In this document: positions 14,777 through 22,562 of the stretch, one piece after another
Position numbering within the stretch: the first letter of the stretch is position 1
How the letters are laid out: every line of letters begins with the position of its first letter
Source of the DNA: Alistipes sp.
GTDB taxonomy: Bacteria; Bacteroidota; Bacteroidia; Bacteroidales; Rikenellaceae
NCBI GenBank assembly: GCA_017463615.1
Contig: JAFTOU010000043.1
Location: forward strand, 1-41,670
DNA: 41,670 bases
Direction of reading: 5' to 3'
Made by a program: the position numbers and the translations under genes
Notes under the pieces: generated by a model
Databases searched by the model: none
Told to the model about the DNA's origin: nothing
The model's input: only the letters and a program-made list of their open reading frames with translations

Positions 14777-17254
14777 TTATCTTGACAATTTACGCTTATT
14801 GACCCACTTGCGCAGACCGAGGTGGCAGAGGAACTTCTCCCAAGTGCTATATACGAACTCGTCGTCATCCGAGCTGGTATAAGTATAGGTATATCCATAT
14901 CGGTGGCTACGCTCAGAAGCGCCATTGAGGATGATTGACATATTGCGCAGCTTATTGTGGCGATAGAGGTTGTCAATATCTGGCAGCTGGCGGCGATCAA
15001 GCAGACCCTCGCGAACAACATAGAGGCTCAAATCGGCAATACGGCTGGCGATAAGTGCATCGGCGATAACCAGTGCAGGCACGCTATCAATGATGATATA
15101 GTCGTAGAGCTTGCGGCACTCGGCAATAAGCTCGTCAAGGCGTGTTGAGAGCAGCTGCTCGGCTGGGTTTGGCGGCTGCAGACCTGCGTAGATGCAGTCA
15201 AAGTTCTCGTGCAGCTCGCTCTTAGAGATGATATCGGTAACCTTTACGCTATGGTCGCTCATATACTTTGAGATACCGTTAGGGTTATTGCGCTGACCCA
15301 TATGCTTACTGAGCGTACGGCGGCGCAGGTCAAGGTCTATAAGTAGCACCTTATTGCCCGAGAAGGCGTAGGTCATAGCGAGGTTTGTAGAGACGAAGGT
15401 CTTTCCAGCGTGCTCATTAGAGGATGTAATGAGGAATACCTGCTGCTTGCCCGAGGTGTTCATAAAGCCCATATTGGTGCGGATGATGCGGAATGCCTCG
15501 GAGATATTATCACGGCCATTCTCGCGCACAGCCACGCCACGAGCGCTCTTCTTGCCCGTAAATACAGGTATATCGCCCAGATATGGCACCTTGGTGTACT
15601 TTTCAATATCCTGACGGCTACGGATAGTGGTATCCATAATCTCGCGCAGGTAGAGGAATGCAAATGGCACTGCACAGCCCAGAATTACCATAACCAGCAG
15701 CACGAAGCTCTTGCGAGGTGCTATAGGACGCAGTGGACCAAAAGCTGAGTCGATAATTCGCGCGGTATTCTCGGTGATTGCCAGCGAGATAGCGTTCTCC
15801 TCGCGCTTGTTGAGCAGGTAGAGGTAGAGCTCCTCCTTGATGCGCTGCTGACGAGCGATAGTGAGATACTCCTGCTCCTGCAGAGGCACGCTGCTAATGC
15901 GGGCGTTGGTCTTGCTCTGCTCGCGGCGCAGGTTCTTGAGCTGGATGTCAAGGGTTGCGATATGCGAGTCCAGAGAGGCGAGGATAGCGTTCTTCATCGC
16001 CACACGGTTGGCATTGAGCTGCTGAACAACCGGGTTATTTGGCGAGCTATTCTGCATCAGCTTTGCGCGACGGAGAACAAGCTCGTTATAGTCTGCAATC
16101 TGCGTTGCCAACGAGGTTGTTGCGCCATTATTTCCGAAGCCGGTAGCAGGGATAAGGCTATTCTCCTTCTCAGGGTCGTTGAGATAGTCCTTGATAAACT
16201 GCGACATCTCCAGCTGGCTCTCCACGCTAAGTACATCTGCCTGCAACTTGGTAGATACGGTGAGGTTCTTCTCGGTCTCCGCCTGAATATCCACCATAGA
16301 GTTGCGGGTCTTGAAGGTCTTGATGTCGCTATCTACAGCGCCCAGCTCCTTGCTGATAATCGCCAGACGAACATCAATAAAGTCGGCTGTAGCCTCGGCA
16401 ATCTGCTGCTTGTCGTTCACAGCATCCTCGTTGTAGACATCAATAAGGGTGTTGATAACATCCTCGGCACGCTTGGCAACGATGTCGTTGAGCGAGATGT
16501 TGATAATTGATGACATCTTGTTTGCCACCGACGACTTCATAGCTGTGCGGTAGTAGGTTGCCACCATCTCGCGGGTGCTCTTAGATACGGAGATAGTCTT
16601 GCCGATATACTCCTCCTCCATATAGAGGGTCTTGTTGATAACAATCTCGCCCGAAGGGGTCATTATCGTTGTGCCATAAGGGGCTGTAGCCTCAAACTCA
16701 TCGTCCCTATCTGTATCCTGATCTACGGTCTCAGGGCGGCTGAAGTCGTAGACATAGACCTCATTCTCGCCCAAATCTACGCGGAACTTGCAGCGCTCCG
16801 ACTCGTTGTCGTTCACAAAGAGCACCTCAATAGGGCTACGACGGTAGAGGTCTACCTTGCGAAGGCCCGAGCGGGTGGTGTAGTTCACAGTAAGACCCAG
16901 ACGGTCTACCACCTCCATCATCAGACGGCGCGCCTGAAGGACAAAGAGCTCGTTATCCACATTGCGACGGGTAGAGAGTCCCGCCAGCTCGCCGAAAATC
17001 GCCATCTCATTGGCACCACTACCCTTACGGCTATCCTTAACCATAATGGTTGCGTTGCGCTGATATACTGGCGAGGTCTTCATTATGTAGAGCACGCCGA
17101 TACCGAGGAAGAGTACTACTGATATAACAAACCAATACCACTTTCTCAGCACCATCGCCACCATATCCTGAAGGCTGAATGTCTGAATTTCTGCGTTTGC
17201 ATTCTCCGAGGTTGAAACAAACCCCTGCTCGTTATTATGCTGATACTGATCCAT
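14777..17254 (-). CDS. Wzc-like polysaccharide co-polymerase / BY-kinase
   Basis: 825-residue inner-membrane protein fusing a Wzz-type chain-length domain with a bacterial tyrosine kinase. The N-terminal part has a membrane helix at about 35-55 (WYWFVISVVLFLGIGVLYI), a long periplasmic region rich in coiled coil (about 250-480, GNVR-like LQEQEYLTIARQQRIKEELYLYLL) and a second helix near 525. The cytosolic kinase follows: Walker A SSNEHAGKTF near residue 617, Walker A' VLLIDLDLRRRTL, and Walker B DYIIIDSVP. The C-terminus carries a Tyr cluster (RYGYTYTYTSS, then EFVYSTW), the usual autophosphorylation tail. It pairs with the Wza-like gene 3 nt upstream. No Wzy, Wzx or glycosyltransferases are adjacent, so the polysaccharide is made elsewhere. 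Confidence 0.93.
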   Translation of the reverse strand: MDQYQHNNEQGFVSTSENANAEIQTFSLQDMVAMVLRKWYWFVISVVLFLGIGVLYIMKTSPVYQRNATIMVKDSRKGSGANEMAIFGELAGLSTRRNVDNELFVLQARRLMMEVVDRLGLTVNYTTRSGLRKVDLYRRSPIEVLFVNDNESERCKFRVDLGENEVYVYDFSRPETVDQDTDRDDEFEATAPYGTTIMTPSGEIVINKTLYMEEEYIGKTISVSKSTREMVATYYRTAMKSSVANKMSSIINISLNDIVAKRAEDVINTLIDVYNEDAVNDKQQIAEATADFIDVRLAIISKELGAVDSDIKTFKTRNSMVDIQAETEKNLTVSTKLQADVLSVESQLEMSQFIKDYLNDPEKENSLIPATGFGNNGATTSLATQIADYNELVLRRAKLMQNSSPNNPVVQQLNANRVAMKNAILASLDSHIATLDIQLKNLRREQSKTNARISSVPLQEQEYLTIARQQRIKEELYLYLLNKREENAISLAITENTARIIDSAFGPLRPIAPRKSFVLLVMVILGCAVPFAFLYLREIMDTTIRSRQDIEKYTKVPYLGDIPVFTGKKSARGVAVRENGRDNISEAFRIIRTNMGFMNTSGKQQVFLITSSNEHAGKTFVSTNLAMTYAFSGNKVLLIDLDLRRRTLSKHMGQRNNPNGISKYMSDHSVKVTDIISKSELHENFDCIYAGLQPPNPAEQLLSTRLDELIAECRKLYDYIIIDSVPALVIADALIASRIADLSLYVVREGLLDRRQLPDIDNLYRHNKLRNMSIILNGASERSHRYGYTYTYTSSDDDEFVYSTWEKFLCHLGLRKWVNKRKLSR

Positions 17255-17257
17255 ACA

Positions 17258-18085
17258 CTATTGTCCTGTTACTGGTTTTTGAGTAAAGTTAATAATTGTC
17301 ATCACAAGCGATGCTGCCGAGAGGAGTGTACTTGCGATAGATATCCAGAAGCTACGGTTCTGGTTAATCTCACCAGATGCTGCACGCTGCTTCTTAGGCT
17401 GAACATATACTACATCGCCCTGCTGCATATAGTATGCTGGCGAGCTGAAGCAGTTAGAGTCAAGCAGGTTTACGATATAGGTCTTGGTCTGACCATCCTC
17501 CTTGCGCACAACGGTTACATTCTCACGATTGCCATAGATGGTCATATCGCCCGCCATAGCCAGAGCCTCAAGCAGTGTAATCTGGTCGCGAGTGACATCA
17601 AACTGACCCGGACGAGCAACCTCGCCCATAACAAAGAGCTTCATATCGGCAAACTGGATATTGACAGCTGCATCGGAGATATATCCGCCATCAACGATAC
17701 GCTTTGCAATCAGGTCGGCAACCTCTGCACGGGTCTTACCCTGGCAAGGCACAGCGCCGATGATTGGCATATAGAGATTACCCTCGCCATCGACAGTTCT
17801 CACCTGCAGGCTCTGCGCACTGCTGACAGTTGTCTGACCCAGTGGGTTACTTGAGAGGGAGTTGTAGGAGGTCATCACATTGAATGGCGCAGCCAGCTCC
17901 GAGTCTTTACTTGAGACAACCACAGTAAGACGGTCGTAAGGCTTGATGCGAATCTGCTGCTCAGCGGCAACGGCAACAGCTGCATTGTCCTGCACATCCT
18001 GGATGTAGGCAGTTCGCTTAATAGCTGTACAACTGCTAATCAGAAGTGCCAGGAGCGAGAGTAGAATTACATTTTTCAATCTCAT
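17258..18085 (-). CDS. Wza-like polysaccharide export lipoprotein (SLBB)
   Basis: 275-residue outer-membrane lipoprotein. A signal peptide with lipobox LLISSC leads into a Poly_export domain (about 45-135; IKPYDRLTVVVSSKD, GEGNLYMPIIGAVPCQGKTRAEVADLIAKRI), followed by an SLBB domain (about 150-230; KLFVMGEVARPGQFDV, LLEALAMAGDMTIYGNRENVTVVRKEDG). A C-terminal hydrophobic helix (SFWISIASTLLSAASLVMTIINF) would insert in the outer membrane, as in Wza. It is the first gene of a three-gene operon with the tyrosine kinase and HAD genes. Together Wza and Wzc would form the export conduit. The short size is usual for Bacteroidota Wza homologues. Confidence 0.93.
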   Translation of the reverse strand: MRLKNVILLSLLALLISSCTAIKRTAYIQDVQDNAAVAVAAEQQIRIKPYDRLTVVVSSKDSELAAPFNVMTSYNSLSSNPLGQTTVSSAQSLQVRTVDGEGNLYMPIIGAVPCQGKTRAEVADLIAKRIVDGGYISDAAVNIQFADMKLFVMGEVARPGQFDVTRDQITLLEALAMAGDMTIYGNRENVTVVRKEDGQTKTYIVNLLDSNCFSSPAYYMQQGDVVYVQPKKQRAASGEINQNRSFWISIASTLLSAASLVMTIINFTQKPVTGQ

Positions 18086-18121
18086 TTTCTATAGTCTTTT
18101 TAATTATTCCATCCATTTATT

Positions 18122-18135
18122 TGCGCACGTGCGCA
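18122..18135. promoter_or_regulatory. Perfect 14-bp palindrome in the wza leader
   Basis: TGCGCACGTGCGCA is its own complement and lies about 6-20 nt downstream of the expected minus-strand transcription start, ahead of the wza operon. Position and symmetry fit an operator for a dimeric regulator. No regulator is known for it. Confidence 0.4.
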
Positions 18136-18147
18136 CGCAAAGACTGA

Positions 18148-18155
18148 CAAAGATA
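18148..18155 (-). promoter_or_regulatory. -7 box (TATCTTTG on minus strand) for the wza-wzc operon
   Basis: CAAAGATA on the plus strand; the predicted leader is about 55-60 nt and includes the palindrome at 18122-18135. Confidence 0.55.
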
Positions 18156-18217
18156 GTAAAAATTATCTAAAAACCGATAGTAGTGACGCAAAGTTTTACT
18201 TTTTTAGCATAAATTAT

Positions 18218-18225
18218 TATCTTTG
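18218..18225 (+). promoter_or_regulatory. -7 box (TATCTTTG) for the GH13 gene
   Basis: TATCTTTG lies 23 nt before the ATG, in the AT-rich divergent region shared with the wza operon. No clear -33 TTG is present. Confidence 0.55.
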
Positions 18226-18248
18226 CCGTAAATTATCAAAAAAGTAAG

Positions 18249-19523
18249 ATGAAACATCCTCAGTGGAGCTACAGCGCAGTGCTGTACGAAATGAATGTTC
18301 GCCAACTGACCGCAGAGGGCACTCTTGCAGCCGCAGCGGAGCAGTTGCCTCGTCTAAAAAATCTCGGAATTGATTGTATTTGGCTTATGCCTATCTACCC
18401 TATCGGAGTGCTTAAACGCAAGGGCTCGGAGGGGTCGTACTACTCGGTTGCCGACTACTGCGATATCAACCCTGCATTCGGAACTTTTGCCGACTTTGAC
18501 GCCTTTGTCACTAAGGCCCATTCGCTGGGTATGAAGGTTATTCTGGACTGGGTTGCAAACCACACCTCGCGCGACGCTAAGTGGCTGACCGAAAAGCCAT
18601 TAGACTGGTACAAGCGCGACGAGAACGGGGAGGCTCTTGTGCCGTGGGACTGGAGCGATACGGCACAGCTGAACTACGACAATCAGGCTGTTTGGCAGGG
18701 TCAGATAGACGCTATGCGATTCTGGGTTACGGAGCACAATATTGACGGCTTCCGCTGCGATATGGCGATGCTTACTCCGATAGAATTTTGGCAGGTTGTA
18801 CGCTTCAGCCTTGGACAGATTAAGCCAGACATTTTCCTGCTTGCCGAGGCGGAGGAGGACAACCTCTTTCAGAACGCCTTTAACGCCTGCTACTCGTGGC
18901 GTCTGCACCACGCGATGTGCGATGTTGCGCAGGATAAGAGCCGTGTTTGGACTCTGCGCGACACTATCCACGCCGACATCAAGCGCTTTCCGAAGTGGAG
19001 CATGCGTATGACCTTCACCTCCAACCACGACGAAAATTCGTGGTCGGGCAGCGAGTTCACCCGTTTTGGTACTGCGCTGGATGCTATGAGCGTGCTCACC
19101 TTCACGCTTCCAAATGCCCTACCGCTCATCTATACGGGTCAGGAGTATGGCTACGACCACTCCTTCAACTTCTTTGAGCGCGACCCTATGCCCGAGCAGC
19201 AGGATAACCGCTACACCGAGCTCTACCGCAAGCTCTGCGAGCTTCGCCACAACCATAAGGCGCTCCATATCGCGCAGCAGAGCTGCAACTTTATAGAGAT
19301 TGACAACAACGCCCCCGACTGCCTTATGACCTTTGTGCGCGAAGTAGAGGGCGACCGCGTGGTGGTTATCGCCAACCTCTCGCCCTACACCGTCTTTGGC
19401 GACTTCCACACAGGCATCTACGCGGGCGAATACACCGACGCGATGACGGGCAAGCCGACAACCCTCTACGAGCACATGTGGGGCGATATTACGCCGTGGA
19501 GCTACAAGATATTGGTTAAATAG
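18249..19523 (+). CDS. GH13 alpha-amylase family glycosidase, cytosolic
   Basis: 424-residue (beta/alpha)8 glycoside hydrolase or glucanotransferase. The conserved GH13 regions are intact: DWVANH (residues 100-105), GFRCDMA with nucleophile D171, LLAEAEE with acid/base E200, and TSNHDENSW with transition-state Asp D261. A short C-terminal beta domain follows. There is no signal peptide, so it should act inside the cell on malto-oligosaccharides or glycogen-derived glucans. Fine specificity (amylase, oligo-glucosidase, maltosyltransferase) cannot be set from motifs. It forms a single-gene unit diverging from the polysaccharide export operon. Its TAG stop begins the second copy of the heptad-repeat element. 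Confidence 0.88.
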   Translation: MKHPQWSYSAVLYEMNVRQLTAEGTLAAAAEQLPRLKNLGIDCIWLMPIYPIGVLKRKGSEGSYYSVADYCDINPAFGTFADFDAFVTKAHSLGMKVILDWVANHTSRDAKWLTEKPLDWYKRDENGEALVPWDWSDTAQLNYDNQAVWQGQIDAMRFWVTEHNIDGFRCDMAMLTPIEFWQVVRFSLGQIKPDIFLLAEAEEDNLFQNAFNACYSWRLHHAMCDVAQDKSRVWTLRDTIHADIKRFPKWSMRMTFTSNHDENSWSGSEFTRFGTALDAMSVLTFTLPNALPLIYTGQEYGYDHSFNFFERDPMPEQQDNRYTELYRKLCELRHNHKALHIAQQSCNFIEIDNNAPDCLMTFVREVEGDRVVVIANLSPYTVFGDFHTGIYAGEYTDAMTGKPTTLYEHMWGDITPWSYKILVK

Positions 19524-19612
19524 CCATTATCTATTGGCTATATTAAGGTATCGCTTCGCGATGGTGTTTAGTACGATAAAAGGCTAATAGCCAAAAGCTA
19601 ACAGCTAAAGTC
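19521..19612. repeat. Heptad-repeat intergenic element, copy 2
   Basis: Starts at the GH13 stop codon with TAGCCAT, TATCTAT, TGGCTAT. Then come ATTAAGGT and the stem-loop ATCGC-TTC-GCGAT followed by TGTTTA. Inverted heptads GGCTAAT, AGCCAAA, AGCTAAC, AGCTAAA lie at about 19583-19609. It lacks the central hairpin cargo of copy 1. Confidence 0.75.
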
Positions 19613-19613
19613 C

Positions 19614-19652
19614 AAAAAAAGTAGAAGTTTCGCGGAAACTTCTACTTTTTTT
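19614..19652. terminator. Bidirectional-type terminator hairpin after the GH13 gene
   Basis: A perfect 18-bp stem: seven A, GTAGAAGTTTC, loop GCG, then the complement ending in seven T. It isolates the GH13 unit from the nadE promoter immediately downstream. Confidence 0.88.
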
Positions 19653-19654
19653 AC

Positions 19655-19662
19655 TATCTTTG
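19655..19662 (+). promoter_or_regulatory. -7 box (TATCTTTG) for the nadE-rseC-rnf operon
   Basis: TATCTTTG directly follows the terminator and lies 32 nt before the nadE ATG. Confidence 0.6.
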
Positions 19663-19694
19663 CGCGTTGATTATTATAAATTAAGGTATAAGAG

Positions 19695-21281
19695 ATGAAA
19701 ATAGCTCTTGCTCAGTTAAATTACACTATTGGAGATATAGACGGTAATACCGCAAAAATTATTGATGCTGTGGAGCGTGCAAAGGCAGAGGGTGCAGATG
19801 TTGTACTGTTTGCCGAGCAGGCTGTAAGTGGCACTCCCGCATTTGACCTACTTCGTAAAACAACCTTCTTAGAGCTCTGTGAGGATGCGTTGGAGAGCAT
19901 TGCTCGCCACTGCGACTCTATTGTTGCCATTGTGGGCTCTCCGCTGCTCTCTATTGACGGCACGATGAGCGCCGCAGTAGTAATGCAGGATGGACGCATC
20001 AAGCACTGCGTAACGAAGAAGCACATCTCGGCGCGTCGTGAGATGGGATTTCTCAGCCCTGGCACGGGCATTGAGACCCTCTTCATTGCGGGCGAGAAGG
20101 TGGCACTGGTTGTAGGTGACGACTTCCGCCGCGTGCGCAACTTCCCTCGCACAGCGCAGATTGTGATAAACATCAACGCCCGCCGTTATGGCAAGGGTGT
20201 ACTCTCGCGCCGCTACACATCTATCCACGATGTAGCATTTGTGCAGCAGAAGACCGTGGTGTTTGTCAATCAGGTTGGTGGCTCAGGCGAGATTGTCTAC
20301 GACGGCACATCGGGCGTTATGGACAACAAGGGTAACCTCACCCTTATGATGAAGGACTTTGCCGAGGACTTTGCCATCTACGACACCGACGCTGAGCACG
20401 AGCCTTGCGTACTTCCAGAGGCACTCTACAGCCACGACCGCACGCCGTTCAACTATCGCGCAGCGGTTATGGGTCTTCGCGACTACTTCCACAAGAATGG
20501 CTACACCAAGGCGTGCGTAGGTCTCTCGGGTGGTATTGACTCGGCGATTGTTGCCTGCATAGCTGCCGAGGCGTTGGGCAAGCAGAATGTTCGCGGACTG
20601 CTGATGCCGTCGCCATTCTCTCCAGACCAGTCTGTGGAGGATGCTACAGCGCTGGCAGAGCGACTGGGCATAGAGTACAGCGTGTTGCCTATCACCGAGG
20701 TCTACACCTCAATGCTCAACACCCTCAAGCCAGTTATCGGTGGTCGCGACTTTGACCTCACGGAAGAGAATATCCAGGCGCGTATCCGCACCGTTATGCT
20801 TATGGCGCTGCAGAACAAGACCGGCTACATCTTGCTCAACTCGTCAAACAAGAGCGAGAATGCCCTCGGACTCTGCACCCTCTATGGCGATACTGCTGGT
20901 GCATTCAGCGTTACGGGCGACCTCTACAAGAGCGAGATGTACGACCTTGCACGATATATCAACCGCACTCAGAATGACCTTATCCCAGGGTCTATCATTG
21001 AGAAAGAGCCATCTTCGGAGCTTCGTCCCGACCAGAAGGATAGCGACATACTGCCACCATACGAGGTTGTGGATGCAATCCTTATGCGTATGATTGAGCA
21101 GGGTCAGCACCGCGAGGAGATTATCAACGCGGGCTTTGACTCAGAGGTTGTGGAGAAGATTCACGCAATGATTATGAAGAACGAGAAGAAGCGCTACCAG
21201 TTCCCACCAGTGCTTCGCCTCTCGGCATGTGCTTTCGGTCACGAGCGTCTGATGCCTCTGATTAACAAGTATGGCGACTAA
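19695..21281 (+). CDS. nadE: NAD+ synthase with decayed glutaminase domain
   Basis: 528-residue two-domain enzyme that amidates deamido-NAD+. The C-terminal synthetase domain (about 255-528) is intact: PP-loop GLSGGIDSAIVACIAAEALG, LLNSSNKSENALGLCTLYGD and the KSEMYDLARYIN region. The N-terminal nitrilase-type glutaminase domain keeps Glu41 (FAEQAVSG) and a Lys pair (K108/K109). The nucleophile motif, normally ICEDxW, reads VVGDDFRR; the Cys is Gly141 (GGT, 20115-20117). The loop after it, before VININA, is much shorter than in family members I know. I infer ammonia-dependent synthesis only. It opens the operon that continues into rseC (11-nt overlap) and the rnf genes. Confidence 0.93.
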   Translation: MKIALAQLNYTIGDIDGNTAKIIDAVERAKAEGADVVLFAEQAVSGTPAFDLLRKTTFLELCEDALESIARHCDSIVAIVGSPLLSIDGTMSAAVVMQDGRIKHCVTKKHISARREMGFLSPGTGIETLFIAGEKVALVVGDDFRRVRNFPRTAQIVININARRYGKGVLSRRYTSIHDVAFVQQKTVVFVNQVGGSGEIVYDGTSGVMDNKGNLTLMMKDFAEDFAIYDTDAEHEPCVLPEALYSHDRTPFNYRAAVMGLRDYFHKNGYTKACVGLSGGIDSAIVACIAAEALGKQNVRGLLMPSPFSPDQSVEDATALAERLGIEYSVLPITEVYTSMLNTLKPVIGGRDFDLTEENIQARIRTVMLMALQNKTGYILLNSSNKSENALGLCTLYGDTAGAFSVTGDLYKSEMYDLARYINRTQNDLIPGSIIEKEPSSELRPDQKDSDILPPYEVVDAILMRMIEQGQHREEIINAGFDSEVVEKIHAMIMKNEKKRYQFPPVLRLSACAFGHERLMPLINKYGD

Positions 21282-21693
21282 CAACATCACCCATACGGGC
21301 AAGGTTATCAATATCTTCAGAGATACCGTAACCGTAACTGTAGAGAGCACCGAGGCGTGTGGTGGCTGTGCCTCACAGTCGGCGTGCTCACTGGGCGTGC
21401 AGAGCAATACCCGCAATATTCTTGTGAACACCCCCGACGCATCATCCTACAGCGTAGGCGAGCAGGTTATGGTCAGCGCACGCACACAGCTGGGTCTTAT
21501 GGCTGTAGCCCTCTGCTACTTCGTTCCAGCCGTAGTACTTGTCGGCTCACTTGCCGCTGCCGTACTGCTTGGCGTATCTGAGGGTGCATCGGCAGGTATT
21601 TCGCTGCTATCTGTAGCGCTCTACTATGGCGTGCTGTGGCTCTGCAGGGGTAAAATTGCAAGAAGGGTAAGTTTTACGATAGAAAAACTATAA
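21271..21693 (+). CDS. RseC/MucC-family membrane protein
   Basis: 140-residue protein of the RseC/MucC family (positive regulator of sigma(E) or SoxR reducing system component), here linked to Rnf. The N-terminal ~75 residues are a small beta domain with four Cys in ACGGCASQSACSLG, a possible Fe-S site. Two membrane helices follow (about 76-98 and 104-120) and then a basic C-terminus. The start overlaps the nadE stop by 11 nt. In E. coli, RsxC/RseC proteins work with Rnf to keep SoxR reduced. In Bacteroidota a RseC-like gene regularly precedes rnfB, which fits here. The activity in this organism is unknown. Confidence 0.85.
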   Translation: MATNNITHTGKVINIFRDTVTVTVESTEACGGCASQSACSLGVQSNTRNILVNTPDASSYSVGEQVMVSARTQLGLMAVALCYFVPAVVLVGSLAAAVLLGVSEGASAGISLLSVALYYGVLWLCRGKIARRVSFTIEKL

Positions 21694-21709
21694 AAAAACA
21701 ATAAGTATA

Positions 21710-22561
21710 ATGAACACTTTAATTTTCACAATCCTTACGCTCTGCGTCATCGGTTTAGTATCGGCAGTACTGCTGTACATCGTTGCGCGAGTGTTCAAGG
21801 TGGAGGAGGACCCGCGCATTGACGAGACTGAGAAGATGCTTCCGGGTGCAAATTGCGGCGGCTGCGGATTTGCTGGCTGTCGTGGTCTTGCCACTGCTCT
21901 TGTGGAGAGTGACGACATCTCGGCACTCTACTGCTCTGTTGGTGGCGACGAGTGTATGGGCAAAATTGCCGACTATCTTGGCAAGGCAGCCCCAAAAAAG
22001 GAGCCTCAGACTGCTACTGTACGCTGTGGCGGTAGCTGTGAGAAGCGCCCAAGAACAAACACCTACATTGGCGCAACTTCGTGTGCTGTAGCCTCTTCGC
22101 TCTATGCTGGCGAGACTGGCTGTGCATACGGCTGCTTGGGCTATGGCGACTGCGTGGAGGCATGCCTCTTTGACGCTATCAAGGTAAACCCCGTAACAGG
22201 TCTTGCCGAGGTAGATGCCGACAAGTGTACCGCCTGCGGTGCTTGTGTGAAGGCTTGCCCTAAGGGTATTATTGAGCTTCGCAAGCGCTGGCCTAAGAAT
22301 CGCGCAATCTATGTCAGCTGCGTATCAAAAGACAAGGGCGCAGTGACTATGAAGGCTTGTAAGGCTGGCTGTATAGGCTGCCGTAAGTGCGAGAAGGTGT
22401 GCGAGTTTGGTGCAATCACCGTTGAGAACAACCTCGCATTTATTGACAGCACAAAGTGCCGTCTGTGTCGCAAGTGCGTAGGCGAGTGTCCTACAGGCGC
22501 AATCACAATGATTGGTCTTGCCCCATTGGTTAAAAAAGAAGAAGTAAAGGAGGAGAAGTAG
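21710..22561 (+). CDS. rnfB: Rnf complex subunit B, ferredoxin-type
   Basis: 283-residue electron-input subunit of the Rnf ferredoxin:NAD+ oxidoreductase. The N-terminal membrane helix (TLIFTILTLCVIGLVSAVLLYIV) precedes the four-Cys cluster domain GANCGGCGFAGC...C. Several [4Fe-4S] ferredoxin-type motifs follow: CLGYGDCVEACLFDAI, CTACGACVKACPKG, CIGCRKCEKVCEFGA and CRLCRKCVGECPTGA. The multiple clusters are typical of Bacteroidota and Clostridia RnfB and fit ferredoxin as the electron donor. It is followed 1 nt later by rnfC in the order rnfB-C-D-G-E-A. Confidence 0.96.
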   Translation: MNTLIFTILTLCVIGLVSAVLLYIVARVFKVEEDPRIDETEKMLPGANCGGCGFAGCRGLATALVESDDISALYCSVGGDECMGKIADYLGKAAPKKEPQTATVRCGGSCEKRPRTNTYIGATSCAVASSLYAGETGCAYGCLGYGDCVEACLFDAIKVNPVTGLAEVDADKCTACGACVKACPKGIIELRKRWPKNRAIYVSCVSKDKGAVTMKACKAGCIGCRKCEKVCEFGAITVENNLAFIDSTKCRLCRKCVGECPTGAITMIGLAPLVKKEEVKEEK

Positions 22562-22562
22562 T

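Noticed and set aside
15361-15440. Separate kinase gene inside the Wzc-like frame
   Set aside because: The frame is continuous with the Wzz-type domain; this is the fused proteobacterial-style arrangement, not a split gene.
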